Positions 29,733 to 42,924 of a stretch of 64,000 nt of DNA are shown in pieces. Both the position numbers and the translations under genes were made by a program. The stretch is taken from assembly GCA_964035545.1 (NCBI GenBank), contig OZ037769.1, forward strand, positions 4,119,929-4,183,928, read 5' to 3'. Every line of letters starts with the position of its first letter. Positions within the stretch are counted from its first letter, which is position 1. A model generated the notes under the pieces. The model was not told where the DNA came from and made no database searches. It saw nothing but the letters and a program-made list of their open reading frames with translations. The stretch comes from Bugula neritina. Its lineage: Eukaryota; Bryozoa; Gymnolaemata; Cheilostomatida; Bugulidae.

Positions 29733-32700
29733 TTAGTAGCAGTTGGTTGGTAAAGACGGTCTCACAACTGGGCAAACCTGAGGTATAAATCTATTGATAA
29801 CTAAATTCTGTACATTGCTAGCTAAGCCACAGCCTTCTTTTTTTGCATCTTCATAACATTGGTTGACTTCATCTCTCTTACTACTGTTAAATACAATATA
29901 ATGCAAATGTAAACCATTTATAAATTACTGATGCTATCATAGTATCAAGTTACAATTATGATCCAACAGAATTTATTATAAATTTTTTTTGTAAATTGTA
30001 AACACAGTCAAATTTATAGAATTTTTAACAGAGTAGTTTCTATATCAATTATATACAAGTAATACCTAATTTATAAAATTTGTAATAAACTAGATGGTTA
30101 TTGCTTGTAGTTCTGTTACCCTATAAGCTAAAATGACTGAAGCAGACTATATAACTTACCAGTTGACAGTTTTACCATCACTTTCAAACAATGTTTGTAC
30201 ACATCTTGCAAGTCTTCCACAACCTGAATATAAAGAAATTCACAGTTATTTGACACATCTTGAAAAAAGTAAAGTACTTTCTGTTGAGAGAATTGAGAGA
30301 ATTCTTAGAGTTTTTTTAAATACCAAAACTATACTAGCATAAAAAAATTGATTAACTAAATGTAAAACAAAGCTGCTGGTTATAATAATATATAGAGAAA
30401 GCTGAATTATTATTTAAAATTAATGTTGGAAAGCCATTTTTCATTAGCTATGTCTATATACGATATTTTAATTTACTTGTTTACCAATCTATGTTTAATT
30501 TTTTTCTATTATTTTAGCTGTGATACGTAATAATAATGTGAAATAAAATGTTCATCTGATTTGAAAATGCAGTTAGGGGCTCAAAAAACTAAAAAAATAT
30601 ATATTTATTGACTATAATATTATAGTAATCAACACTTCGAAAATATTGCAATAAAATAAACATATTGCCTTTTTTGTGTATACCAAGAGATTATAGCATA
30701 TAAAATATTTATACCGTCTGCTGGAAAATCAATGTTAAAGTTTCCACAGTTTCTTTGAAATAACAAAACAACTTGAATTCCCTGAGACACTCTCTTGACA
30801 GGGTCTTTCACTACACAGTTGGTTATTGCATCAGCTACCAATGCTCGGGCACTGCAACATTAATAGAAATTGATATATAGTGATTGTCAAAAGCGTATTA
30901 TACATATTATACTGTCAACATAATGTAGAAATACTAATTTGCATATAAATATGTTTTAAAGTAAATGTTATCATTGTCCAAACATCAATTAAAATACTAA
31001 AATAATTTCAACAAGTTTTATCAGCTACAACATAAAACTTCAACTATACAGATATTATGTTTTTGTTCTGTTATGAAAGTGTATATATATATATTATGTA
31101 GAAAATTCAATATCTATGCTAACCAAATTAGCAATGCTGTGGTTATATAGTTACATCCAAGTTTAATAATAGTTGTCATATTAAATGCTTAGTTTCTAAT
31201 TTTAAATATTATTGCAATATATATATTCATGATAACTTTATAAAGTGATAGTGAGTTTTTGTTTTATCTGCTCTTATTTTCACTTGTAGAAAGATTTCAA
31301 CTTGCTAAAGATTATATATATTAACACATGACCTAACATCATTGGCATAGTTGCATTATATAATGGTTCAGACGAGTTCACCTCAAGCAGCTGAAGTTAT
31401 GCTGACCGTTAACGAAAAATGTTGAACTGAATTTTTAATTTTCTCTTTCTCTAAAATTTATTTAAAATGAAGTATATTTATGATAATACTTTCAAAATGA
31501 TAACAGAAACTATTTCACTCACCTCAAGCAGCTAGCACGCGTCTTTTGATTAACCAGCTGCTTATACTTGCAGAAAGTTCTTGCCAAATTATCTTCACAA
31601 ACTAAAGTATACATTAAATTTGGTTAATGATAAAATGAAATAAGAAAACTTCACTTGTTCAAAATTGTTACAAGAAAATGTTGAACAATTTAGTTTAAAC
31701 CCTAAATAAAAGCATATTAACACTCTTTCTCAACAACTAAAGCTAAGACATTTTACTTTTCCAACTAAATAATTATATTGTATTATTGTATCATTATAAT
31801 TATTTTTAATTATAATTATATTATATAAGATGAATATTTTATTTTACTCTTGATTAATTTGTTCTATTTTATCATATATGGCTAATATCTTGCAGAAGTT
31901 TATATTATACCTGGTGGTCCGTGATTGTAGTTATAATTATTCTGGTAACCACTGGAACAGTGAGCTCCTGAAGTAAAATACAAAGTTTTGATATAAGCTG
32001 TAACTATATTCTTTTTAAAAGTCAACTATGAAACAGGTTTTTAGTACAACAACATATACAATAGGCCTATTATTAAAATCCGGAATCAGCATAATCTAGT
32101 CAAAATCCAACAAAATAATGTATAAAAAGCTGTTGATTAAATTTTTGTGCATGAGATCTTGCAAAAACTATTCCAATTTCCACTTACATTAATTGATTTA
32201 TTATCACATTTTTTGTATTTCAACTGCTAAAACAGATGCAAGTTGTACTGCTGCTTTTAATGTAGATAACATGCAGCACTCTATATTATGAGTACATATT
32301 ATAGAAAGCTATAATGAAGTTTTTAACTTGAAGAACTCACCTATGAATAGTGCAGCAGCACACACCCAGATGGTTAATAAACTTTTTCCAGACACTAAAA
32401 ATAAAGAAATATTTATAATTTACATTTCCTTACATAAAACATATCAAAAATAGTTTTAAAATATAAATGCTAATATTATTGTATTGGATTGTGCAACCAG
32501 TTACATATATAGTCAAAATATGCACGCTTACAAAATTAAAAAAATTATAAAATCTTTCGTAATTCATTGTTATAGCTATTTTATGCTTTATACAAACTAT
32601 TAGAATAAAGGTATCTCTAAAACCACTTTATGTTATATGCAGCTATAGATGTTTATAATAATCATAAAGAAAGATTGTGCTTTTATTAAACATAGTTTTT

Positions 32701-33126
32701 GTCTCTTATTATATAAAACTAGCATTGCAGACTTATATATACAAAAGTTAGTTTAAAGAAATGATTTTTAAATGGATTAATTATATAGCAGTTAATTAAA
32801 ATACAAAATAAAGTTGGTTGCAGTAATTGCAGTTATATTTTGGCTATAATTATAGATACCAATTAAATAAAACCAGCAATTGGGTATTTTGATTTTAAAC
32901 CCTCGGTATATGCTATTATTTTATAAATTTAAAATATTTTTAAAATAAGCTAAACTTGACTCAGTAAAACCTATTAGGCCTATAGTTAAAATAAATTTAT
33001 ATACTTGAGAAAAAATGTTGTTATTATAACTAGTTCAATTTTTGACCTTTCAAAGATTGTATTTTACTAAATATTTGTCAAAAATCAGAAGATACTTTTC
33101 ATAAATTAAAATAATAACTTACACAT
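29733..33126 (-). CDS. Secreted cysteine-rich family, copy 4
   Basis: Seven minus-strand exons: 33123-33126, 32341-32394, 31911-31967, 31523-31601, 30715-30851, 30160-30223 and 29733-29883. They total 546 nt, 181 aa with an intact frame. The signal peptide is MLSGKSLLTIWV... ending near LFIG. Exon 3 (AHCSSGYQNNYNYNHGPP) is rich in Asn and Tyr with one Cys. The body has VCEDNLARTFC, ASCL, TNCVVKDPVKRVSQG, RNCGN, GCGRLARC, TVN and a last exon ending LPTNCY. There are thirteen cysteines after the signal peptide. Exon 5 is close to that of copy 5. The upstream 2 kb resembles that of copy 3 in inverted orientation. Secreted product, function unknown. Confidence 0.88.
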
Positions 33127-33205
33127 TTTCAAGTAGACTATGTTTTTATTGTGCTATAGGTAACACTTGTATACTTAAAATGGTAATGGGATCAAAGCTA
33201 CAGTG

Positions 33206-33241
33206 CTTATATTTAATATCTAGTAAAGTGTATTAGCCAAT
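33206..33241 (-). promoter_or_regulatory. Copy 4 promoter: TATAAG and ATTGG
   Basis: TATAAG (plus 33206-33211) and ATTGG (plus 33237-33241) are 30 bp apart, 80 bases upstream of the ATG. The layout is identical to copy 3, whose promoter is its inverted duplicate. Confidence 0.6.
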
Positions 33242-33249
33242 AGCATTAC

Positions 33250-35660
33250 TAGATATATTCTTAGGAGGCATTGCTCCAATAAACATTTATAAATAGCTGA
33301 GGTTGTGCTTCCATCGTGATTAATAGCTTTCCACATTTCTATTTGATGTGTAGAACGTGGCGCATATTCCACAGCAGTTTCTGCTGATTCACCAGTCGTA
33401 TCACGTACAGATATCTAGCAAATCAGATAATAAGTTGCTGAGGGAAAATTCTTGTGACACATATTGTGAACAATTAAATTGATTGATTGGTATGAATACT
33501 CAACACTGCATGTTTTACTTAACATAAACATTTGAGCTTAGAAGACAACACTTATATTATTATTTACAGTAGAATAATTTTCTTACTATAACTTGAATGC
33601 ATTTAGTTTTGTTTGTGTATAAGGAATATATATATATTATTAAATAATTTTGCCCGCGGCATTTTTATTAACAATTTTTTAGACTGATGAAAGAATAAAT
33701 AAATAAATATTACTAGATTTGATATCTGTAACATAATAAATATTATATAAGTATTAACTGACATAGAAATTGAATATAAATAAACTTTTTCACTTCCAAG
33801 ACAATTTTTTCAAATTCCCTACCCCTAATTAAGCCAATATGATACTTCTATTTCTACCAAATAAGGTTACATCACCCTCAGCCATATATATAGCTAACTT
33901 TGGCTTTGGTAGTAAAAGCCTTTATACTGTGATGTGATTTATAATAACAAGATTTTTGAGAAATCTTGGAAACTGTATTTATGACATAACGTAATTTTGT
34001 GTCAAAGAAAACTGGTTGAATCTCAAGTGTTGATTCAAATTTCAAACTTACTCAAGCCCCACAATGCAACTCAAAACTTGGTACATCACTTTCAACTTAC
34101 TTAAGAGAGTCAGAATTAGAGTCCCCTCATGCAGTCTTTACTTTTACCACTTCAATAGCGAATATCCAAGCCGTACAAGCTGGTAGGAAATCCGAATGCT
34201 TGCAGGGTAGTTTATAGCCAATCACCTCAGGTTAGCATGTAGATAACCTGATAAATACTATAAACCACATTATATATTTCAAAACTTTGATATGTTTTAG
34301 AGTATAGGCTTTTCTATTGCTCTAATATTATCAGTTTTATATTTAAAGCTCAAATATACAATATGCTACTATATAATCTATATTAAAATTCAACTATTTA
34401 TTTTATAAATTGTCTCAATTTCAAAGCTTTTTATTTGAAGATATGGCAGCTAATCAATTGCTTTGATTAAAGGCAAACAGGTCAATAACACAAAATAACT
34501 TATTTTCTAAAGAAAAATTTTAAAGGGATGATTGGAATTTGCTGTAAAGTAACAGCATGTCTTTTACTTGAAAATAATACTGATTTGTTTGTTATAGGTT
34601 ATAGCAAAAAACTTTGAAATTTCAAAATGCTGCAAGTTATAATTCCTAATGAAGCTTCCAACTTTTTAAATGAAATCAAAACTAATCTATTGTGATATTT
34701 TAAACTGTATATGTATGGCTACAATATTCAATATTATTTTCCCATTTGCACCCGTCACAATATGCTTTATTCTAACAGACGTATTATAGTATATAAATTG
34801 CAGCCACATTTCCACACTGCTCTTAATAATAAGTAAAATACACATTATTATATATAATAATATGTATCATATTTTAACATACATGTAGCTTTCTAGTGTA
34901 AAAGCCTTAAATATAATATTCTATAAATTTACTAGTTGTTATTGGAAACAAATTTTCTTTATGCAGCATAATCATTCTAATTTTTCACAATTAATTTTTG
35001 CGGCAGCAAATATTGCCTGCACTAAACTCTAAACAGTCAGTTTTAACATAAAATAAATCTTAGCATCATTGACATAGTTTTACATATCTTAGTTTTAAAC
35101 AAGTCTTTATACATTAGATTTGTGATGCATCATAATTAATCAAAACAAAACATTGGTACATGCACAAGTTTCCCTATCAACTGTCAAAGCAGAGTAGAAA
35201 CAATCTTTCGTGTTTTCCTTAGTTCTGAATATATTTAAAGTGAGTCATGATGCTTTGAATTATATTAAATTTCTTAAAATGCATGGAAGCTTTTCTGGCT
35301 CTATTTATATCTAATTAATATGCATGATTGGCTGTTTTCTTAAATGTAATCAATATGCCAGTTAGATAATTATTCTAGTTTCAACACCAAAAACCTGATA
35401 TCATGAATATAGCAATAAATATTATATATGAAAACAAAGTATTGCTTCCTTACCAAATTCATGGAATTTCATGAGGATATGGCACATATATATATTTTTA
35501 CAGAGAGCAACTGTTAGCTAAGCCTCTAAGCTGTTTGCCAATTGCATTACCTCATGCATTTTGTACCATGCAATGCTTTTAGTTCATGTTCTACAAAGTA
35601 GAATTTGACTTTATTTGTTGCAGCAGATATTGTTTATATATAATGCAAATTGAAGCATAT
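33250..35660. other. Upstream DNA duplicated (inverted) from 15.5-17.9 kb
   Basis: Many blocks match the region upstream of copy 3 on the opposite strand, for example near 33.3, 34.0, 34.5 and 35.3 kb against 17.7, 17.0, 16.75 and 15.88 kb. A segment of roughly 200 bases near 34.06-34.27 kb appears only here. No gene was seen. Confidence 0.55.
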
Positions 35661-35668
35661 GCATAAAG

Positions 35669-36126
35669 GGCAGCCGCAGGCCTAGGAATTAAAGCTATGG
35701 CTTAGTAAACAAAAAGTCATAAGTTCGAACTCCAGTAAAAGCCTAGCGAGACACTCGTGAGAATTACACGAAATAGTCTATTTTACACGAAAACACAAAC
35801 GTACGATCAAATTTGAAAAAATTCATACGAAGACGATGGACGAAAGAGCGAAATTGACGACAAGCACCACTTGGTCAATAGAATTTTAGCAACAGTGAGT
35901 ATTTCAGTTCTACCACGCTTCTGTGTCCGGTAATTTTATGCTGTTTGTATCTCGTGCAAGACTCATATACAGACTATTTATTATGTGTTTCGTCTGATAT
36001 GAACGTGACTGGTCATAACGAGAGGATAACTCACGACAATATTTACACAAATTTTGTGTGATTCTCATGAGTGTGTGGCCAGGCCTCAAAGGTAATTGGT
36101 GATGTTAGGAAGGGCATCTAGTCATA
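35669..36126 (+). mobile_element. tRNA-type SINE interrupted by a TIR element
   Basis: The left part has a pol III B box (AGTTCGAACTCC, about 35722-35733) and a plausible A box (TGGCTTAGT, about 35698-35706), as in tRNA-derived SINEs. The right part, from about 36075, contains GTTAGGAAGGGCATCTAGTC, resembling the GGAAGGGCATCCAGCC-type 3' end common in invertebrate SINEs that use RTE-like LINEs. The two parts are separated by a 324-bp inverted-repeat element. The extent at both ends is approximate. Confidence 0.55.
35751..36074. mobile_element. MITE-like element with about 24-bp terminal inverted repeats
   Basis: It begins ACACTCGTGAGAATTACACG and ends with a near-perfect reverse complement (the last 24 bases, CACAAATTTTG... 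GAGTGT). It has no coding capacity. It lies inside the SINE, so it inserted later. I cannot define a clean target-site duplication. Confidence 0.6.
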
Positions 36127-36129
36127 ATT

Positions 36130-39100
36130 ACTCCTTTGCCACATATGAATAGGTTCTTTGCCTGCTTCAAACAAATTCTTTTCATCAGGGATTCTCACAG
36201 GGATTATAGTGACTATCAACTTGTGGGAGTTTTATGGATTGAAGCATATACCTGTATACTAAAGCTCATATTAAACCTTTTTGATCAGCTTTTAAAATCA
36301 GGATATAATACATAGTTTCCAGGATTACATACTTCCATACTCTTCTGATTAATGATCTGTCACTAGCTGTAAATTAAGCAATGCACAAATTTCAACTCAA
36401 GTGCATTCCGTTTATCTAATTAGTAATTTCAAGCAAGAAAAACAACCCTTTAAATTTAAAATTAGTGAAATAGCCAATTTACATCATATATTACTTTTAA
36501 GTTTGTATAAATATGATATAGTATCTAACGACTGCAAAATATTATGCTAGCAGTTTATTGTTTGCATTAAGAAATAATATGAATCACCAAATTGTTATTA
36601 TGTAATAAATTAATGACGTATTTGTTTATGTATAAACATTCTTTGTACTTCTAGTTACTAGATGGTAACCACCGAGTACTGCTTGCGTAATGAAAAATGT
36701 TGCAAAACTTTATTCAAAATAAAATTTTGCAATTGCCTTTAGCAACCATAAACAGAGGGCTGTATCTTATAGCCGTAAGTGTATATTTACAGTTTCTTAA
36801 CCTTTAGCAAAATTATTTTACAAAGTTTACCAAGCAATAGAGCATAGTATGCTTTTTAGTAAATTCAATTCAACTAATTTTAATTCATAGTAAGGACCAT
36901 CTTTTTAAAATATATTAAGATTTTAACGTGCAACAGCAACATATCTAGGCTTATCTTGCTCTCTTACGTTCTCTCTCCTCTTCTACAAATATTGTGAAAC
37001 ATGTCAATAAATGTTGTGCTGAATTATTTAAACATTCAAACTACAATTGATTACAAGTTTTATAGTGTATGCTGTGAACCTATAAACATCATTTATTAAG
37101 CAAGTGTGTATTGGTCCAGTATACAAAAGCATATTTTGCTAGAATGACATAGCAAATTGAAAACTACAGAATGAAATCATACACTAGCTTGTACTTTTTG
37201 AAGCCAGTGATTGCATTTATATATTCAACTGGAAGCATGCGGGTACATCATAATTTAGTTATGCGGAAATGTGGTATAATTAATCTTTCACCAAATTCAC
37301 CAACTGGTAGTATAAGCTTCATAAAATGCTTAGCAAAAACTACTTGTCAATATTTGTTTCCTTGAACCAATACCAGCCACTGCATGATGTAAAGTCTTTT
37401 TTATCCTGAATCAGTTATTCTAATCTGTCAACTCTGGTTTTAAAATGTCTGCTGATGTTGAAGAAACTTTTATTTCTTAACTTAAAAACAATAAAAACCC
37501 TTGAATAAGTAGGTACTTCTATATATAATGCGATTCAGCCATCAATAATTAATAATGCCTTGTTTTAACTCCAGCAAATACCAGGATAAGCTGTTAGTAT
37601 TTTTGTTTGGTTTCAGAGAGCATGCTTAATTTACTCAATTAACTTAGTGCTTTTGTGTAAATATATTAATTGAGCTCCAAGAACAAATCTTTTACAGTTG
37701 AGCCTGCATGCAAGGACAGATATTTTAGCTATTATAGGTTAAAAACAAGATATTTCAACTAAGGCTAAAAAAATATTTTAGTGACAGAACAAAACTTTTT
37801 GATACAGGTGAGTATGAGTTGTCTTAAGATAGTCTCCCACTGACCTCCGCCGGGAATTCTGTCTGCAACCGAGTATATGGGAATAATATCATCCTTCCAC
37901 CCTTATTTTCAAAGAGATATCTCTTTGAACAGAGGTATATTTTTTCATTTTAATGAAGGCATGGGCTGTACTATAGACGCAACTGATAACAACAGCAACA
38001 ATAGACTTAGATCTACAATACTTAAACATGGTTACATCCTACTTGCTAGATGTTTCTTATATAATATACATTGTAAAATTAAATGGAGATCGTATATTTA
38101 TATATATTCAATTATTTGACTACTACATTACTTATGGAGCTCTGTTTTCACAACTCTCAAAGCACTGCAAAGACTTTGATAAATGACAACAGGTATATGT
38201 TGTCTTGCCGTGACCCGAATAAGTATTCTGTTTTTCGTCAATAACATAGCATTCTGTTACCAAAACTCAAGCTTTGCGTAATGTTGAAAAATAGATGCAA
38301 GTATTTACAAAAAATATGGTTGTATTTTTTTACTTACTTTAATGCATGTTGGCATAGAATAGAATGCATATCAGCATTTTTTATAGTTTTTTAAAAAATC
38401 TATTGTTTCACTAAGAAAATTGAAATTATCCTAGAGTTGCATCATTTACAGCACAGTATAAATAAATTGCGTTTTGTTGTTACTTAAGAATTTACTGCGG
38501 CTTGTAGGAGTTACCAACCCCTTAAATATTATTTAGTAGCTTTTGCTATTGCTGCAAAACCTAGAGCGAGCAATATCGTTTTGTGAAAGTATTAAAATAA
38601 TGATCATGAACTTAAAATATTGATGAAGTACTTGAATCGTGGCTCTATGGAAGACAACTCCCATTGTAAAGTAATTGTGTATTACTTGACAGTTTATACA
38701 ATGTGTTTTGCGGGACTTTTCATTTGAGTTGTCTGCCCACGCAGTGCTTGTCAATTTTCATACAAGATAATTTCATGTCAATCAAATTAAAATCTTTCAA
38801 GCAGTCTTGAATGAATGAACGATTTCATACCGTATACATGCTAAGATAATGCGGATTAAAGATTTTCTCGAATTATCAAAAACTGCCACTTTGCCGCTTT
38901 TCTGACTGCTGAAATAGCTTGTGAGAATGAAATACATATGTAGTGTATGCACAAAATTTCATGACATTTTTAAAATTGAACGTCACATTGTCATGGCTAA
39001 AGATCACATTTATTCCAACTCTGTCATCAACTCAATGCCATAATTAGTAAAGTTATAAATAGGACACTGAAGCGTATAATATTATAATAGGTATTTATAT

Positions 39101-39470
39101 AACTTATTAGCATAAAGCCTTATAGATGGAAGTCTACGCAAATTTCCAAAGTTTTGGCTTCATTTTCACAGCAATTTGCTCAAAAATCAAACGTTATAAT
39201 ACATGCATACTTTTAGGACGCAAATGATTATGATTGTTACCATTGCTCTATTTTTGTAGTTACTATGTTCTTGGCTACATGAGGTTTATTTCAATGCGTA
39301 CCATATAATCTACCCTTACAAATTATTACAAAACTAATATTCATGCAAATGCTTAGAGTGAATTATGTCCAAGATGTACAAAACATGTTTACTAATTTCT
39401 GATTTGTATTCAGTTTGTATGCTTTTATAGTAAACAAAGTAAAAAAACTTTTTGAAGCAAAATTTAGCTG
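36130..39470. other. Spacer, partly inverted duplicate of 23.3-26.7 kb
   Basis: Blocks near 36.92, 37.2, 37.6 and 38.65-38.76 kb match 26.1, 25.85, 25.4 and 23.4-23.5 kb on the other strand. From about 38.8 kb it resembles the spacers downstream of copies 6 and 7 (for example 38.83 kb and 44.1 kb). No gene is supported. Confidence 0.5.
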
Positions 39471-39479
39471 TTGCATTAA

Positions 39480-39485
39480 TTTATT
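39480..39485 (-). other. Poly(A) signal of copy 5
   Basis: AATAAA on the minus strand lies 295 bases past the stop. Confidence 0.6.
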
Positions 39486-39779
39486 TTCAAATGCATTTAC
39501 TGTTACATAACTTTACTACTTGCTTCAACACTGAATTTCAGCAGTTCAACTTTAACAAAACATAATAACATAAATGTGATAACATTTCAACACTGACCAA
39601 GTTATAACAATGCAATGTATGTGTTTAGATAAGTAGCAATATGAGTTGGTTTGTTGAGTAGCAAAGCATAAACAGCAAATTATTCAGAGAAAATGCTTTC
39701 TAAACATAATAATGAATATTAGTCAACGTTTTTGAAATATTATATGCTTCAGTATATTAATGCTCTGAAAGATAGCACT

Positions 39780-41410
39780 TTAGTAGCAGTTGGTAGGTAA
39801 AGCTGGTGTTACAGCTGGACAAATCTGAGATGCAAATCTCTGGGCAACTAAATTCTCTATATTACTGGTTAAACTACAGCCATCTTTCCTTGCATTTTCA
39901 TAGCACTGGTTGACTACATCTCTCTTGCTGCTGTTAAACACAATATCACACATATGAACTGTTCCTAACTTATTAATATGATCAATGACAAACATTGACA
40001 AATATTGTAACATTAAATTAATATAAACTAATTACTCATGATTGAAATGGTAGTAATTTCATGCTCGATCTATAGCATTTTATAGAATACAATTTGAGCA
40101 TACAAGGCTTTAGTTGATTCAAATAAACTATAATGAACTGATCAAATCAAGTAGAGTTAGTCATTAAAAGTTTGATTAAAATTATAATTTTCTTATATAA
40201 GTTTTATTTTGCCTCAGGCTCTAAAGACCTGGAAATAATAACCTTGGCAGAATGACAATTTTACTTTTGTGTGATTTATAGGACTTGTGATAACTTACCA
40301 GTTGACAGTTTTACCGTCACTCTCAAATAGAGTTGATACACATTGTGCCAGTCTTCCACAACCTGAAAATTAGAAAAAAGCTTGCAAATATTCCATGTAT
40401 CATGTATGGGGGGGGGGGGATTAGGGCAAATTCTTATAATTGAATTAATTACTGCAGATCACCAGGTTCTTCTACATATAATTACAGTTTTGGTAAACGA
40501 TTAAGTAACATGGTTTATTGGAAACTGTATTTCTTGATAAATTTTAAAAGATTCAATTACAAATATACGTTCACATTGTTTCAAAAAGTTTGCCTAAATA
40601 TTTTATTTCTTAATAATTCCTCTATGTATAGCAAAGAAATGCGCGGGTGCAGACGTGTATGTAAGTTTGTGTCTGTGTTTGTGTTTGTGCTTGTGCGTGT
40701 GTTTGCAGTATAAACTAGTTCACCAAGTTATACTGGCTTCACAAGTAGTAAAGGCCATTGGTGATATTATAAACTTATAATATAAATCATTTAATTGAGA
40801 TAGTTTACATATAGATGTTCATACCATCTGTAGGAAAGTCAATGTAAAGGTTTCCGCAGTTTCTTTGAAATAACAAAACAACTTGAATTCCCAGCGACAC
40901 TCTCTTGACAGGGTCTTTCACAACACAGTTGGTTATTGCATCAGCTACTATTGACCGAGCACTACAATATTAAAAAAAAATTTGTCAATTATATTATTGT
41001 TATATATACGCATTGACAATTTTGTATGCTAAATGCGTTAGTAATTTAACATACTTTGTCTGCTTTAGCATAAATAGCTAAAAATATGAAGCTTTTAACT
41101 AGTTTGTGGAAAACTCTTAGCATATCAACCACACTAAAAACTTTGTGATTTGGTATGCTGAGTGTTAACAAAAGTTGCTAGATTAAATTATTAATTTCTT
41201 TTATCTATAATATAAAAACAAAGTATATATATGTATATACATATGTATACTTTGTTTTTGATAAACCCATAAAATACTAACAGAGATTATTTCACATACC
41301 TCAAGCAGCTAGCACGTGTCCTCTGATTAACCAACTGCTTAAATCTGCAGAAACCTCTTGCCAAATCATCTTCACAGACTAAAATTAAAAAAATAAAGCT
41401 TTACTTTTCT

Positions 41411-41481
<71 letters not shown>

Positions 41482-42804
41482 ATTTTTTTAAATTTAACAC
41501 AATTATATTCCTTTTGATAAAAACAAAAAATTGTAAAAAAGTTTCTACTTACCATAATCATAACAATAACTTGAAAACACTAACGCCTTTGTTTGATTTT
41601 TACAGTCAAAATGCAGAACTTACCTGGCTGGTATGATCGTTGGTTGTAGCTATGACCGTTGCCATGGCCGGGCGTGCAGTGAGCCCCTACAATAAAATAG
41701 TGGATCTCAGTGTATCTGTCATTCTATCTAATGTATATAACATTTATTTAATGTATTTGTCTATTTTTCTTGTAACACTATTCATATAATGACTTCTAAA
41801 ACTATAATTGCCCAATTTTTTTTTCATTCATGTTATTATATTATACTAAAACACAAAACTCATTTTTAAACAAGGTTTTTAAGATGATTCAAGATTAATA
41901 ACTCCTTCAACTATCAGTTTCACTTTTGTCAATAATGAGTATGCTTGTATTTCATACTTTAATCTTTATTTAAGATAAGTTGGGTGGTTTTAGGACAGAG
42001 GTTGTGAGGCAAAGTACTATAATATTCCTCTGCATACTATTCCTTAAGCTGCTAATTTAGCAACTTACCAATGAATAGTGCAGTAGCCAGCACCCAGATG
42101 GATAGAATACTTTTTCCGGACACTGAAATAGACAAAAAGACGTTATTTTTAAACTGTTATATATAATAGTGCGAAAGAAACTGAGAGTATGTGGTTAGAA
42201 ATGACAAAAAAATATATATGTGTGTCACTACAATTATATAATAGTTATTAGCCATTAAAATTTCTAAAAAAAATATTATCGTTAAGTACCTTAACTAAAA
42301 ATGTGACTACAATAGTTGCTACTTTTTGTATTCACACAAAAGAATTCTAATCCTAAGCTTTTTTTTAAAACTAAGTTTGGTATTTTATTAAAATTATTAC
42401 AAAATTTATGGTATTTAACTTTACAATTATTATATAAATAGCAAGCCTCAAAAAAAATATTGTAAAATAAAAAATATTGTTATTCAATTTATGACTTAAT
42501 TTTAAAACCAAAATAATACCTTTTGAATTCAAGAATAAGATTATTACATCATGATTCTCTTTTTGCAATAAACTAATATAGTTTGACGTTAGAAGCAGTT
42601 AAACCAACTTCTATATTGATACAATTATTGCATTTATTGATGAGTTTGATCTCAAAGATTCAGTGAATAAGCTTCAGCAATAGATTGACAAAAAAAAATA
42701 TGATGACAAAAGAAAATGATGTATTTACTTTTCTTGAAAATTTATCAATTGGTTTTTAAAATACAATACTAAGAAAATCAACTGGCAGCTCTATATTTAC
42801 GCAT
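39780..42804 (-). CDS. Secreted cysteine-rich family, copy 5
   Basis: Seven minus-strand exons: 42801-42804, 42069-42122, 41624-41686, 41300-41378, 40825-40961, 40299-40362 and 39780-39930. They total 552 nt, 183 aa, the longest complete copy. Its first exon is ATGC with donor GTAAAT rather than ATGT/GTAAGT; joined to exon 2 it still reads Met-Leu (CTG for TTG), so the change is silent. The signal peptide is MLSGKSILSIWV... Exon 3 (AHCTPGHGNGHSYNQRSYQP) is His/Gly/Tyr-rich with one Cys. Exons 4-7 carry VCEDDLARGFC, ASCL, TNCVVKDPVKRVSLG, RNCGN, GCGRLAQC, TVN and the end LPTNCY. There are thirteen cysteines after the signal. Secreted; function unknown. Confidence 0.88.
41416..41486. repeat. 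(AT)n tract in copy 5 intron 3
   Basis: About 70 bases of AT dinucleotide. The equivalent intron of copy 6 holds a longer AT tract and a perfect palindrome. Confidence 0.9.
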
Positions 42805-42883
42805 ATTGAGGAGTACAACGTTTTGGCACCAGGTATATATAGCCAATGTATGTTTAGTATGATAGTTGCTCAAAACTGTCAAG

Positions 42884-42919
42884 TTTATATACGAAATCGA
42901 CCAAAATTTGTTAACCAAT
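42884..42919 (-). promoter_or_regulatory. Copy 5 promoter: TATAAA and ATTGG
   Basis: TATAAA (plus 42884-42889) and ATTGG (plus 42915-42919) are 30 bp apart, 80 bases upstream of the ATG. Confidence 0.62.
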
Positions 42920-42924
42920 AATAA

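Noticed and set aside
30133-30342. 69-codon plus-strand frame over copy 4 exon 6
   Set aside because: It is antisense to a supported coding exon and extends into the intron.
35697-35735. tRNA gene suggested by A- and B-box-like motifs
   Set aside because: There is no cloverleaf or acceptor stem; the context with a LINE-type tail fits a SINE head.
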